In this document: positions 1 to 7,115 of the stretch, piece after piece
Layout of the letters: each line of letters starts with the position of its first letter
Position numbering within the stretch: the first letter of the stretch is position 1
Translations under genes and position numbers: made by a program
Source: Bacteroidales bacterium UBA1237
Lineage (GTDB): Bacteria > Bacteroidota > Bacteroidia > Bacteroidales > UBA932
DNA length: 14,817 nt
NCBI GenBank assembly: GCA_002308935.1
Contig: DBWN01000098.1
Span: 1-14,817, forward strand
Reading direction: 5' to 3'
The notes under the pieces: generated by a model
The model's database searches: none
What the model saw: the letters and a program-made list of their open reading frames with translations, nothing else
Told to the model about the DNA's origin: nothing

Positions 1-1164
1 ATCGCCACATGGCTGCGTCCCGAGAACAACAGTTCTGTCCAGTCAATCACCGGAAGGGGTCCTGCAGTGTCCTGGAACGGATTCTCTTCTTCATATCCTA
101 CTTATCCCGGAGAAGGAGAGGTCCTTTACGGCAAGGGACATTCCACAGTGGGTCTCAATGTGTCAAGGAGCGGTGTCGCGGTCATGGAACGCTCAACTGG
201 AGCCCCTGTATGCGTAGCCTCCTATGACAGCAATATCGGAAGCTGGAACCATATCGCCGTAGTGTACAAGGACGGCATTCCTTATTTGTATGTCAATGGG
301 GAACTCCGCTGCACAGGCAAACCAAGCGGCAATACGGTCCATCCTTCATGGAAAGACATCCCTGTTTATGATGACACTCATTTCTTTGACGGTTCAGTCG
401 GACTGTATGATATCTATCCTGAAGTCCTGACAGCGCAGCAGATCAAGGCCCTTTGTGAAGAAGGAGCTCCTTTCGCTGCTCCTTCACAGACTCCGGCTGT
501 AACCTATTCCGCAGACGGAGGCTTCCTCTTCAATGCTGACGGCAATTATCAACTGAAGAAAGCCGACGGGACGACCGAGACTGTTACTGTGGCGGGGACA
601 GGAGTGGCTGCCGACCTTACGGCGGCACAGTGGAAGGTGTCCTTCCCCGAGGGCCTCGGCGCACCTTCTTCCATTACCCTCAATGGCCTCAGCCCTCTGC
701 AGGAATCCGAGGTTGAAGGAGTGAAATACTTCTCAGGAACGGCCACTTATTCAATTGACTTCAATCTTCCCGAATCGGCTGGAAAGCGTCTTTTCCTTGA
801 TCTTGGTCAGGTTTACAACCTCGCCCATGTTTACCTCAACGGAAAGGATCTCGGCACCCTCTGGAAGTTACCGTTCTCTGTTGATATCACCGATGCAGCC
901 GTTGCTGGCCAGAACACTCTCAAAGTGGCGGTCACCAACATCTGGCCCAACCGTCTTATCGGTGATGCGCAGACTCCTGACGCATACGAGTACGGCCGTG
1001 GAGGAAACCTTTCCGTTCTTCCGGACTGGTATATCGGAAACCGCCCGAAACCTGAAGACGGCAAAGTTTCGTTCTCGGTGGTGAAGCTTTTCAATGCTAC
1101 TGACCCTCTGTATGACTCGGGACTTGTCGGACCCGTTGTGGTCCGTACAGCCGTGGCTAAGTGA
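1..1164 (+). CDS. C-terminal part of a secreted LamG / galactose-binding-domain glycoside hydrolase (GH106 alpha-L-rhamnosidase-like), 5' truncated
   Basis: The frame is open from base 1, so the gene begins left of the window; the GTG at 67 is an internal valine codon. The visible 387 residues hold two regions. An N-terminal LamG-like jelly roll is marked by W-N-H-I-A-V-V-Y-K-D-G followed by Y-L-Y-V-N-G-E-L, about residues 82-102. A C-terminal carbohydrate-binding beta sandwich (about 240-340) contains F-S-G-T-A-T-Y, L-D-L-G-Q-V, V-Y-L-N-G-K-D-L-G-T-L-W and N-I-W-P-N-R-L-I-G-D. That C-terminal pattern is typical of the end of GH106 alpha-L-rhamnosidases and related GH2-like enzymes of Bacteroidota. 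The catalytic domain is outside the window, so substrate cannot be named. The role inferred is polysaccharide breakdown in the periplasm or at the cell surface. It is followed by a terminator, so it ends its transcription unit. Confidence 0.7.
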   Translation: MATWLRPENNSSVQSITGRGPAVSWNGFSSSYPTYPGEGEVLYGKGHSTVGLNVSRSGVAVMERSTGAPVCVASYDSNIGSWNHIAVVYKDGIPYLYVNGELRCTGKPSGNTVHPSWKDIPVYDDTHFFDGSVGLYDIYPEVLTAQQIKALCEEGAPFAAPSQTPAVTYSADGGFLFNADGNYQLKKADGTTETVTVAGTGVAADLTAAQWKVSFPEGLGAPSSITLNGLSPLQESEVEGVKYFSGTATYSIDFNLPESAGKRLFLDLGQVYNLAHVYLNGKDLGTLWKLPFSVDITDAAVAGQNTLKVAVTNIWPNRLIGDAQTPDAYEYGRGGNLSVLPDWYIGNRPKPEDGKVSFSVVKLFNATDPLYDSGLVGPVVVRTAVAK

Positions 1165-1186
1165 TTCTGGCAGTCAACAATGATGG

Positions 1187-1224
1187 TGCGGTCGTCTTAT
1201 TATCAGGCGGCCGCATTCTTTATT
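1187..1224 (+). terminator. Rho-independent terminator after the glycoside hydrolase gene
   Basis: TGCGGTCGTC (1187-1196) pairs over 10 bp, with two G-T wobbles, with GGCGGCCGCA (1206-1215) around a 9-nt loop. The T-rich run TTCTTTATT follows. It lies 22 nt after the stop codon. Confidence 0.7.
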
Positions 1225-1237
1225 CACGTTTTTTAGC

Positions 1238-1245
1238 TAACTTTC
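1238..1245 (+). promoter_or_regulatory. Weak Bacteroidota -7 element for the GLPGLI gene
   Basis: TAACTTTC differs from TAnnTTTG only at the last base and sits 20 nt before the ATG. No clear TTTG -33 element is seen at the right distance. An AAGGAG run (1258-1263) lies just 2 nt before the start codon, too close to be a normal Shine-Dalgarno site. Confidence 0.35.
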
Positions 1246-1265
1246 GCCGTCTAAAATAAGGAGTC

Positions 1266-1949
1266 ATGAAACGCTTTCTCATTCCGTTCTTTCTGGTATT
1301 GGCCACTTGCCTCAATGCTCAAAATGCATATGAGGGCGTATACCATCAGACTATCAGTCTTCCCGAAGACATATCAATGATTGAAGATGAAGCGACCCGC
1401 CAGGCGCTCATTGATGATTTCGCCAAAATGAAGACTCCGTATACTTTCGCCTTCTCCGACGGGAAGTCATTCTTCAGGCCGGTCAATATAACGAAGGCCG
1501 TCATAGGGACCAGGTCTATAATCTATGTTGATTATGCAGCCGGAAAAATGGTTACCCAAGAGGACGTACAAGGCAAAATGTATCTGCTGAATGAGAAATA
1601 CGTTCCCGGGAAATGGACCATCCTTGATGATACGGACACGATTGCAGGATACGCCTGCAAGAAGGCTGTGCTCGGTGTTGATGGTGAAATCGTCGCATGG
1701 TTCACTGAGGAGATACCGATTCCTGCCGGCCCTATGGGATATGGTTCCCTTCCTGGTCTTATCGTCAAACTTGAGATGGAAAACATGACGTATACGCTTT
1801 CTTCCATCAATCCGGTCAAGAAAGTCTCCGTCAAAGCTCCCTCCGGAGGAAAGAAAGTGACCCGGGATGAACTTGACAAAATAATCGTAGAGAAGGCACA
1901 GCAGATGGGAGAGCGTCCCGGAGGTCATGTGAAAGTAGTGAACTTCTGA
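1266..1949 (+). CDS. GLPGLI family secreted protein
   Basis: This 227-residue protein begins with a clear signal peptide: MKR, a hydrophobic stretch (residues 4-16), then likely cleavage after LNA at about 18. It therefore acts in the periplasm or outside the cell. The family signature is GPMGYGSLPGLIVKLE at residues 155-170. Upstream is the usual W-T-I-L-D-D-T-D-T-I-A-G-Y-A-C-K-K-A block (117-134), giving a match to the GLPGLI family (TIGR01200-type), which is largely restricted to Bacteroidota. No enzymatic or transport role is established for the family, and none is visible here. The gene stands alone between two terminator-like hairpins. The start is chosen because the signal peptide begins exactly there. 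Confidence 0.88.
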   Translation: MKRFLIPFFLVLATCLNAQNAYEGVYHQTISLPEDISMIEDEATRQALIDDFAKMKTPYTFAFSDGKSFFRPVNITKAVIGTRSIIYVDYAAGKMVTQEDVQGKMYLLNEKYVPGKWTILDDTDTIAGYACKKAVLGVDGEIVAWFTEEIPIPAGPMGYGSLPGLIVKLEMENMTYTLSSINPVKKVSVKAPSGGKKVTRDELDKIIVEKAQQMGERPGGHVKVVNF

Positions 1950-1972
1950 CAAGTCCGTCTCCTGAAGAACAG

Positions 1973-2024
1973 TCCCCTGAAGAAAGAAACACGTCGGTAT
2001 GGATCTTCGGGGGATTTCCATTTA
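1973..2024 (+). terminator. Probable terminator after the GLPGLI gene
   Basis: TCCCCTGAAGA (1973-1983) and TCTTCGGGGGA (2004-2014) form an 11-bp inverted repeat with one G-T pair around a 20-nt loop. TTTCCATTTATT follows. The loop is long and the T-tract broken, so efficiency is uncertain. The 5' arm contains the second of two CCTGAAGAA direct repeats (1961-1969 and 1975-1983). Confidence 0.45.
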
Positions 2025-2031
2025 TTGCCGG

Positions 2032-2060
2032 CTCTTTTTCTTCCAAAAAGAGTATCTTTG
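2032..2060 (+). promoter_or_regulatory. thrE-like promoter: -7 TATCTTTG preceded by a perfect inverted repeat
   Basis: TATCTTTG (2053-2060) matches the Bacteroidota -7 consensus TAnnTTTG exactly. It ends only 5 nt before the ATG at 2066, so the mRNA would start at or within a few bases of the start codon. Immediately upstream, CTCTTTTT (2032-2039) and AAAAAGAG (2045-2052) form a perfect 8-bp inverted repeat with a 5-nt loop abutting the -7 box. It occupies the spacer where an operator could sit. No good TTTG is found 19-21 bp upstream; the nearest TTG (2025-2027) is 25 bp away. Confidence 0.5.
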
Positions 2061-2065
2061 CCACC

Positions 2066-3343
2066 ATGAAAGAAAGAGCCGATCTGACAGAAGTCCTTTC
2101 CGTAGCATCGGAGGCCGGACATATACTTCTTGAAAACGGGGCTGAGATATCCAGGGTTGAGGATATCATGGCCCGCATTTCATCGTATTATGGTGTGGAT
2201 TCGGGCAATTTCTTCGTCTTGAGCAACGGCATATTCACAACGGGATCCCAGAGCAAGGTCGAAAAACGTGGTACTCAGGCTGCTACTTATGCGAATGTCG
2301 AGTTCATCCCTATTAAAGGAATTCAGCTGAGCAAAGTCGTGGAGGTCAACCATCTCAGCTACGATATCGTTGCCGGGAAGTGTTCCCTTGAACAGGCAAG
2401 GCACCGGCTTGCTGAAATCCGGAACGCACCCCCGAAGCCAGCATGGGAGATGGCCCTGGGCTACGCATTCGGAAGCGGTTGTTTTGCGGCGATATTCGGA
2501 GGGGGCATAATGGACTGTCTGGCAGCGGGTGCTGTCGGTCTGATTCTTTACCTATGGATACATTTCGTGAGTTCGCGGTACCTGTCCAAGGTGGTCGGAG
2601 GCATAACCAACGCCCTTATCGCTACCATAGCCAGCATAATATGTTATAGAGCCGGTTTCGGAGACAGCCTCAGCAACATCATCATCGGTACCCTGATGCC
2701 TTTAGTGCCCGGAGTACCTTTCGTTAACGGGGTCAGGGATCTTGCCAATGCTGATTATATCGCCGGTCTGACGAGACTGACGGATGCCCTGCTGGGATTC
2801 ATAAATATAGCGGTCGGAGTTTCGGCTTCATTCATCATAGACGGGTGGTTCAATGGCGGAATGATCGCCCTTGAGGGCATGAAGGTCAGTTCTGAGACTT
2901 ACAGCCTTTTTGCTCAAGGTTTGTGTGCATTCGTCGGGATAGTATCCTTCGCCGTGCTGTTCGGTGTCCCAAGAGACAGGTATATCATATCGGGAGTTAT
3001 CGGTGCTGTCGTGTGGATATGCTATCTTCTCTTTATCCGTTACGCCTCGTTTGATGCACCGATAGCTGCTTTTGCCGCCGCCTTTTTGGTGTGCATTCTT
3101 TCACGCTATGCCGCAGTCTTGTCCAAGACTCCGGGAAACGTCTTCGTGATATGCGGGATTTTTACACTTGTGCCGGGAGCAGGATTGTTCTGGTGCATGT
3201 ATTATCTTCTTTCAAGCCAATTCACCCTCGCTTTCTCAACCGGTTTCACGGCGGCAGTGATGGCTTTGGCGATCGTATTCGGAATCGTATTCGGAATGGA
3301 ACTGCCCCAGAGGCTGTTTTCAATAGTGAAGAAGAGGTCCTAG
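2066..3343 (+). CDS. thrE: Threonine/serine exporter, ThrE family (fused two-domain form)
   Basis: The 425-residue protein has the two-part architecture of ThrE exporters, which pump threonine and serine across the inner membrane. Residues 1-130 form a soluble N-terminal region with the conserved L-E-N-G-A-E-I-S-R-V-E-D-I-M motif (22-35). This leads into several membrane segments (about 130-300) that include M-P-L-V-P-G-V-P-F-V-N-G-V-R-D (211-225). A second hydrophobic domain corresponds to ThrE_2/YjjB (about 280-420), with the matching T-L-V-P-G-A-G motif. In Escherichia coli these halves are separate proteins (YjjP, YjjB); here they are fused, as in Corynebacterium ThrE. The gene precedes the metX-thrA-asd operon in the same direction, which supports a role in disposing of excess threonine or serine. 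Substrate is inferred from family only. A four-codon tandem repeat lies in the last helix. Confidence 0.85.
   Translation: MKERADLTEVLSVASEAGHILLENGAEISRVEDIMARISSYYGVDSGNFFVLSNGIFTTGSQSKVEKRGTQAATYANVEFIPIKGIQLSKVVEVNHLSYDIVAGKCSLEQARHRLAEIRNAPPKPAWEMALGYAFGSGCFAAIFGGGIMDCLAAGAVGLILYLWIHFVSSRYLSKVVGGITNALIATIASIICYRAGFGDSLSNIIIGTLMPLVPGVPFVNGVRDLANADYIAGLTRLTDALLGFINIAVGVSASFIIDGWFNGGMIALEGMKVSSETYSLFAQGLCAFVGIVSFAVLFGVPRDRYIISGVIGAVVWICYLLFIRYASFDAPIAAFAAAFLVCILSRYAAVLSKTPGNVFVICGIFTLVPGAGLFWCMYYLLSSQFTLAFSTGFTAAVMALAIVFGIVFGMELPQRLFSIVKKRS
3272..3295 (+). repeat. Perfect 12-bp tandem repeat inside thrE
   Basis: ATCGTATTCGGA occurs twice back to back (3272-3283, 3284-3295), in frame. It encodes I-V-F-G-I-V-F-G in the last membrane helix of the exporter. 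Confidence 0.9.
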
Positions 3344-3384
3344 CCCCTTCTTTTGCCGTTTTTTGTCTTTTTCTGAAGCAGAAG

Positions 3385-3415
3385 TTGCATTGAAGAAGTA
3401 TTTTTCATACTTTTG
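3385..3415 (+). promoter_or_regulatory. Main promoter of the metX-thrA-asd leader
   Basis: TTG (3385-3387), a 20-bp spacer and TACTTTTG (3408-3415) fit the Bacteroidota sigma-factor consensus. The expected transcription start is near 3420, giving a leader of about 190 nt before metX and placing the upstream ORF start about 5 nt from the 5' end. Confidence 0.65.
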
Positions 3416-3424
3416 TCTGCAGAT

Positions 3425-3484
3425 ATGGTAAACAAGTCCTTCATAGCTCTTCTTTCAATCCGAATGCATCGTAAAGATGCATAG
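3425..3484 (+). CDS. Putative 19-residue leader peptide (uORF) upstream of metX
   Basis: An ATG located about 5 nt after the predicted transcription start opens a 19-codon frame, MVNKSFIALLSIRMHRKDA, ending in TAG. Its last codons (ATG CAT C ... GATGCAT) lie in a perfect 7-bp hairpin (3464-3470 with 3476-3482), so a ribosome reaching the stop would melt it. This is the layout of a regulatory leader peptide. It has two Met codons, one internal, and no run of Met or Thr codons, so classic starvation attenuation is not obvious. I do not recognise the peptide as a named family. Position next to a strong promoter favours reality; chance occurrence remains possible for so short a frame. Confidence 0.45.
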   Translation: MVNKSFIALLSIRMHRKDA

Positions 3485-3512
3485 ATAAACCGTATCCGCC
3501 CCTCAAGAGGGC
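3464..3512 (+). promoter_or_regulatory. Hairpins in the upper metX leader
   Basis: ATGCATC/GATGCAT (3464-3470, 3476-3482) is a perfect 7-bp stem with loop GTAAA spanning the uORF end. A second GC-rich element, GCCCCTC-AA-GAGGGC (3498-3512), is followed by ATTTTCCC and could act as a weak attenuator, though it lacks a clean T-tract. Confidence 0.4.
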
Positions 3513-3532
3513 ATTTTCCCACAAATAAATAT

Positions 3533-3540
3533 TATTTTTG
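3533..3540 (+). promoter_or_regulatory. Possible second -7 element close to metX
   Basis: TATTTTTG matches TAnnTTTG exactly and would give a leader of about 66 nt. No TTTG at the right spacing was found (TTTT at 3514-3517 is only 15 bp away), so this is weaker than the promoter at 3385-3415. Confidence 0.35.
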
Positions 3541-3546
3541 CAATTC

Positions 3547-3596
3547 ACGCCCCATAGGCGTATTGTGCTCCTGCGTTTGAGAGGGAGCGTAATGGG
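3547..3596 (+). promoter_or_regulatory. Structured lower leader of metX, possible cis-regulatory RNA of unassigned type
   Basis: Hairpin ACGCC/GGCGT (3547-3551, 3557-3561, loop CCATA) is followed by GCTCC/GGAGC (3567-3571, 3584-3588). CCCAT (3551-3555) can instead pair with ATGGG (3592-3596), a mutually exclusive fold ending 15 nt before the metX ATG. This does not match the SAM-I or SAM-II riboswitch cores as I know them. Confidence 0.35.
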
Positions 3597-3611
3597 CATC
3601 AGATCAGCATT

Positions 3612-4643
3612 ATGATTAGGCAGACTTACAAATATGAAGGAAGATTCGAGTTCGATGAAGGCGGGAGCCTTGACGGAATCGAGATAGTTTATCATAGCAG
3701 CTGGGAGAAGTACTCCGGGGAGAAAGTGATTTGGATCTGTCATGCTTTGACTGCGTCTTCTGATGTCGAGGACTGGTGGCCCGATCTTGTCGGAAAAGGG
3801 AAATTGTTCGATCCGGATGAGTTCTTTATCGTGTGCTGCAATATGATCGGCAGCTGCTACGGATCTTCCGGACCTTCCAGTATTGACCCCAAAACAGGCA
3901 AGCCGTATTATTTCAGCTTCCCTAAGACTACGGTCAGGGATATAGTGAGAAGCCAGAATCTTGTAAGGGAGCATCTTGGAATTGATAAGATAGATCTCAT
4001 CATAGGCTCCAGTATCGGAGGTTTCCAGGCGATTGAATTCACGGTGATGTATCCGGATGTCGTGAAAAGGGCCGCTTTCATAGCTACCCTCGGCAGGGTC
4101 ACCCCATGGCTCACGGCTTTCGAGGAGTCCCAAAGAATGGCTCTTGAAGCCGATCAGACTTTCCGCGAGTGCGCATCACTTGATGGAGGTAAAGAGGGCC
4201 TCAAGTGCGCAAGGTCGATAGCGCTGCTTTCGTACAGATGTGAAGACGGATATGACCGCAAACAGTTCGAACTGGATGATGACGTGATTTTCGCCGACAG
4301 GGCTGGCTCATACCAAAGGTATCAAGGACTGAAACTCGCTAAAAGGTTTGATGCTTACTCATATTGGTATCTGGCTTTTGGCGTAGATTCCGGCAATGTG
4401 GGCAGAGGACGAGGAGGAGTGGAGAAAGCACTTTCCACAATCAAGGCGAAAACCATTGTCGCATCCATAGACACCGACCTCATCTTCCCGGCCTATCTGA
4501 TGAAGGAAATGGCGGCGATGATACCGGGAGCGGAATACCATGCTATGACCTCCCATTACGGGCATGACGGCTTCCTTTTGGAATCAGAGCAGCTGACTGA
4601 CCTTTTCAATCCCGTATTAGAAGAAATGAGAAAAGAAAATTAA
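3612..4643 (+). CDS. metX: Homoserine O-acetyltransferase (MetX family)
   Basis: This 343-residue alpha/beta hydrolase-fold acyltransferase activates homoserine with acetyl-CoA as the first dedicated step to methionine. The family blocks are present: H-A-L-T (44-47), N-M-I-G-S-C-Y-G-S-S-G-P-S-S (77-90), and the nucleophile elbow G-S-S-I-G-G with Ser134. The triad is completed by Asp289 (in T-D-L-I-F-P) and His318 (in H-Y-G-H-D-G-F). Length is normal to slightly short for the family. The ATG at 3612 is the first in frame; no Shine-Dalgarno is evident. It heads an operon, 21 nt before thrA. Acetyl rather than succinyl specificity is inferred from family membership; some MetX-fold enzymes use succinyl-CoA. 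Control probably lies in the unusual leader upstream. Confidence 0.88.
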   Translation: MIRQTYKYEGRFEFDEGGSLDGIEIVYHSSWEKYSGEKVIWICHALTASSDVEDWWPDLVGKGKLFDPDEFFIVCCNMIGSCYGSSGPSSIDPKTGKPYYFSFPKTTVRDIVRSQNLVREHLGIDKIDLIIGSSIGGFQAIEFTVMYPDVVKRAAFIATLGRVTPWLTAFEESQRMALEADQTFRECASLDGGKEGLKCARSIALLSYRCEDGYDRKQFELDDDVIFADRAGSYQRYQGLKLAKRFDAYSYWYLAFGVDSGNVGRGRGGVEKALSTIKAKTIVASIDTDLIFPAYLMKEMAAMIPGAEYHAMTSHYGHDGFLLESEQLTDLFNPVLEEMRKEN

Positions 4644-4664
4644 ACATAAAACGGACTCAATAAT

Positions 4665-7115
4665 ATGCAGGTACTGAAATTCGGAGGGACCTCTGTGGCG
4701 AATGCGGCCAACATGTCCCAATGTGTCAAGATCATCACCAAGACCCTGGAGAGAGACCGCGCCATTGTGGTCGGCTCAGCGATAGGTGGCTGTACCGACA
4801 CCCTCATCAAGATCGGCAATCTTGCCGCGAAAAAGGATGAGGAGTACAAGACCCTTATCGACCACCTTCAGGAGAAGCACCATGTCCTTATAAAGGAACT
4901 CCTTCCCGAAGAAAAACAGGAAGAGGCGCTGGATGCTCTTGATGCCACATTCGATTACATCAAGGGTATCGCGAAAGGCGTATGCCTCCTTGGTGAACTG
5001 ACTCCGACTTCCCTTGACGCTATCCAAGGCTGCGGAGAACTTCTTTCCACAAGAATCCTGGCGACAAGGCTCGCTTCCACAGGCATCCCCACCAAGTGGG
5101 TGGATTCTCGTGAGATAATCAAGACTTACCGGGAAAGAGGTAAGGTTGTTGTTGACACCGCCACCACTTATGCCAATGTCCAGGCCATGATTGATTCCAA
5201 CCCCAGGAAACAGCTCTTCGTGGTCCCAGGATTCATCGGTTCTGATGCTGCAGGAAGGATGACAACCCTCGGAAGAGGCGGTTCTGACTACTCGGCTTCA
5301 TTGTATGCGGTAGGAAGCAAGGCAAGGGCTTTGGAAACATGGAAGGATGTTCCCGGTATGATGACCGCCAATCCAAAGATCGTCCCCACGGCTCAGCCTA
5401 TACACCATATATCCTATAGGGCTGCTCTTGAACTTTCCCATTTCGGAGCCAAGGTCATCTATCCTCCGACCATACAGCCTGTGGTCGCCGAGAGGATTCC
5501 CATATACGTGAAATGCACTTTCGACCCTTCTGCCGAAGGTACGATCATTGAGCAGAACCCTCCCAGGGGCAAGAACAAACTCATCGGAATCTCGAATTCA
5601 GACAACATCGCCCTCCTCTCTCTTGAAGGAAGCGGAATGGTCGGTGTCCCAGGGTTCTCAAGCCGTCTTTTCCAGACCCTCAGCGACAATGATATCAGCA
5701 TAATGCTCATCACTCAGGCTTCGTCCGTGAACACGATGTGCGTCGCAGTCTCTGAGAAGGATGCTGCCAAAGCCAAGGAAGCTACGGACAAGTGCTTCGC
5801 ATACGAGATTTCACTCGGGAAACTGAATCCTCTCAAGGTTGAGACCGGTTACTCCATCGTCTGCCTCGTCGGTGACGACATCCTGAACCAGAGGGGAACC
5901 ACCGGAAGGATGCTCGATGCTCTCGGAAAAAGGAGTATCGCCGTAAGGGCTGTAGCTCAAGGGTCTTCAGAAAGGAATATCTCCGTCATCCTCAACTCTT
6001 CCGATGTTGAGGCCGCTACAAGGTACATCCACAGCGAGTTCTTCGAGTCTTCCCACTATAAAGAGATCAACCTCTTCATCGCAGGTTACGGAACCGTCGG
6101 AAGATCCCTTATCGGAATGCTTGCGAAGAACAGTGACGCTATCGCGGAGAGGACCGGAAAGCGCCTTCATCTTATCGGCATAGCCAACAGCCGCAAGTTC
6201 GTCCTTGATATCGGCGGAATTCCTTTCGAGAAGGCGGGAGAACTGCTTGAAAACGGAAGGAGCGCTGCTGGAGACGCTTATTTCGATGAGATGACCGCCC
6301 TCTCACTGCAGAACTCCGTGTTCGTCGACTGTACCGCGAATTCGGAGATGCAGTATCATTATATGAGCCTGTTCCGCCAGGGATACAGTGTGGTCGCTTG
6401 CAATAAGAAGCCTTTCGCCGGCAGTTATACTACATATAATGACCTCAAGACAATGGCTGTCGAGAACATCGTTTCCTTGAAGTACGAGACGACCGCCGGA
6501 GCGGCTCTTCCTATACTTGAGTCCCTGTCCCGCAGCGTCAACTCAGGAGACGGGATCCTCAAGATAGAAGCGGTCCTTTCAGGGACTCTCAACTACATCT
6601 TCAGCACGTATGACGGCTCAAAACCTTTCGCTGAAGTTGTGCGTGATGCCCAGAACGCCGGTTATACGGAGTCAGACCCGAGGCAGGACCTCAACGGCCG
6701 AGATGTTCTCCGTAAACTCATTATCCTCTCCCGTGAATCCGGCTTTGCGATCGAAGAGAAGGATGTTGAGATGATACCGGTCCTCGGACCTGAGTATTTC
6801 GAAGGTGATGTCGAGGACTTCTATGCCAAGATGGCCGCAGATGAAGCGAAGTTCTTCGAGTCTTATTCCAGTGTTTCTTCAAGGGGGCTGCGTCAAAGGT
6901 TTGTCGCTTCCCTTGAAAGGTGCGGTGATGGCTATTCTGCCAAAATCGGTGTCAAACTTGTTGATTCAGAGAGCCCTCTGTTCAACCTTACTGGCACGGA
7001 TAATGCAGCAATCATCACCACGGAGTTTTATCCGTCTCCACTTGTCATCCGCGGAGCGGGCGCAGGCCCTCTTCAGACGGCTTCCGGTATTTTGAATGAT
7101 ATTTTGACGATATGA
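4665..7115 (+). CDS. thrA: Bifunctional aspartokinase / homoserine dehydrogenase
   Basis: The 816-residue protein catalyses the first and third steps of the aspartate pathway. The aspartokinase domain (about 1-300) opens with K-F-G-G-T-S (5-10) and carries G-R-G-G-S-D (203-208). Two ACT regulatory domains follow (about 310-455), including the M-V-G-V-P-G-F and V-R-A-V-A-Q-G-S-S-E-R-N-I-S blocks that bind the feedback amino acid in ThrA proteins. The homoserine dehydrogenase domain (about 468-816) has the dinucleotide-binding G-Y-G-T-V-G (474-479). Its catalytic set Glu669, Asp680 and Lys684 sits in T-E-S-D-P-R-Q-D-L-N-G-R-D-V-L-R-K. Length matches E. coli ThrA. The stop overlaps the asd start (ATGA), indicating translational coupling. 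Threonine feedback is likely by family but not shown by sequence. Confidence 0.95.
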   Translation: MQVLKFGGTSVANAANMSQCVKIITKTLERDRAIVVGSAIGGCTDTLIKIGNLAAKKDEEYKTLIDHLQEKHHVLIKELLPEEKQEEALDALDATFDYIKGIAKGVCLLGELTPTSLDAIQGCGELLSTRILATRLASTGIPTKWVDSREIIKTYRERGKVVVDTATTYANVQAMIDSNPRKQLFVVPGFIGSDAAGRMTTLGRGGSDYSASLYAVGSKARALETWKDVPGMMTANPKIVPTAQPIHHISYRAALELSHFGAKVIYPPTIQPVVAERIPIYVKCTFDPSAEGTIIEQNPPRGKNKLIGISNSDNIALLSLEGSGMVGVPGFSSRLFQTLSDNDISIMLITQASSVNTMCVAVSEKDAAKAKEATDKCFAYEISLGKLNPLKVETGYSIVCLVGDDILNQRGTTGRMLDALGKRSIAVRAVAQGSSERNISVILNSSDVEAATRYIHSEFFESSHYKEINLFIAGYGTVGRSLIGMLAKNSDAIAERTGKRLHLIGIANSRKFVLDIGGIPFEKAGELLENGRSAAGDAYFDEMTALSLQNSVFVDCTANSEMQYHYMSLFRQGYSVVACNKKPFAGSYTTYNDLKTMAVENIVSLKYETTAGAALPILESLSRSVNSGDGILKIEAVLSGTLNYIFSTYDGSKPFAEVVRDAQNAGYTESDPRQDLNGRDVLRKLIILSRESGFAIEEKDVEMIPVLGPEYFEGDVEDFYAKMAADEAKFFESYSSVSSRGLRQRFVASLERCGDGYSAKIGVKLVDSESPLFNLTGTDNAAIITTEFYPSPLVIRGAGAGPLQTASGILNDILTI

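Noticed and set aside
67..1164. Independent gene starting at GTG 67
   Set aside because: The same frame is open from base 1 with protein that continues the LamG-like domain, so the gene is cut by the window edge.
3420..3611. Known SAM-I or SAM-II riboswitch
   Set aside because: The conserved cores of these classes, as I remember them, are not present. I could not run covariance models, so it is reported only as an unassigned structured leader.
3441..4133. 230-codon minus-strand frame opposite the start of metX
   Set aside because: It overlaps the conserved metX catalytic region and the structured leader and shows no family resemblance.
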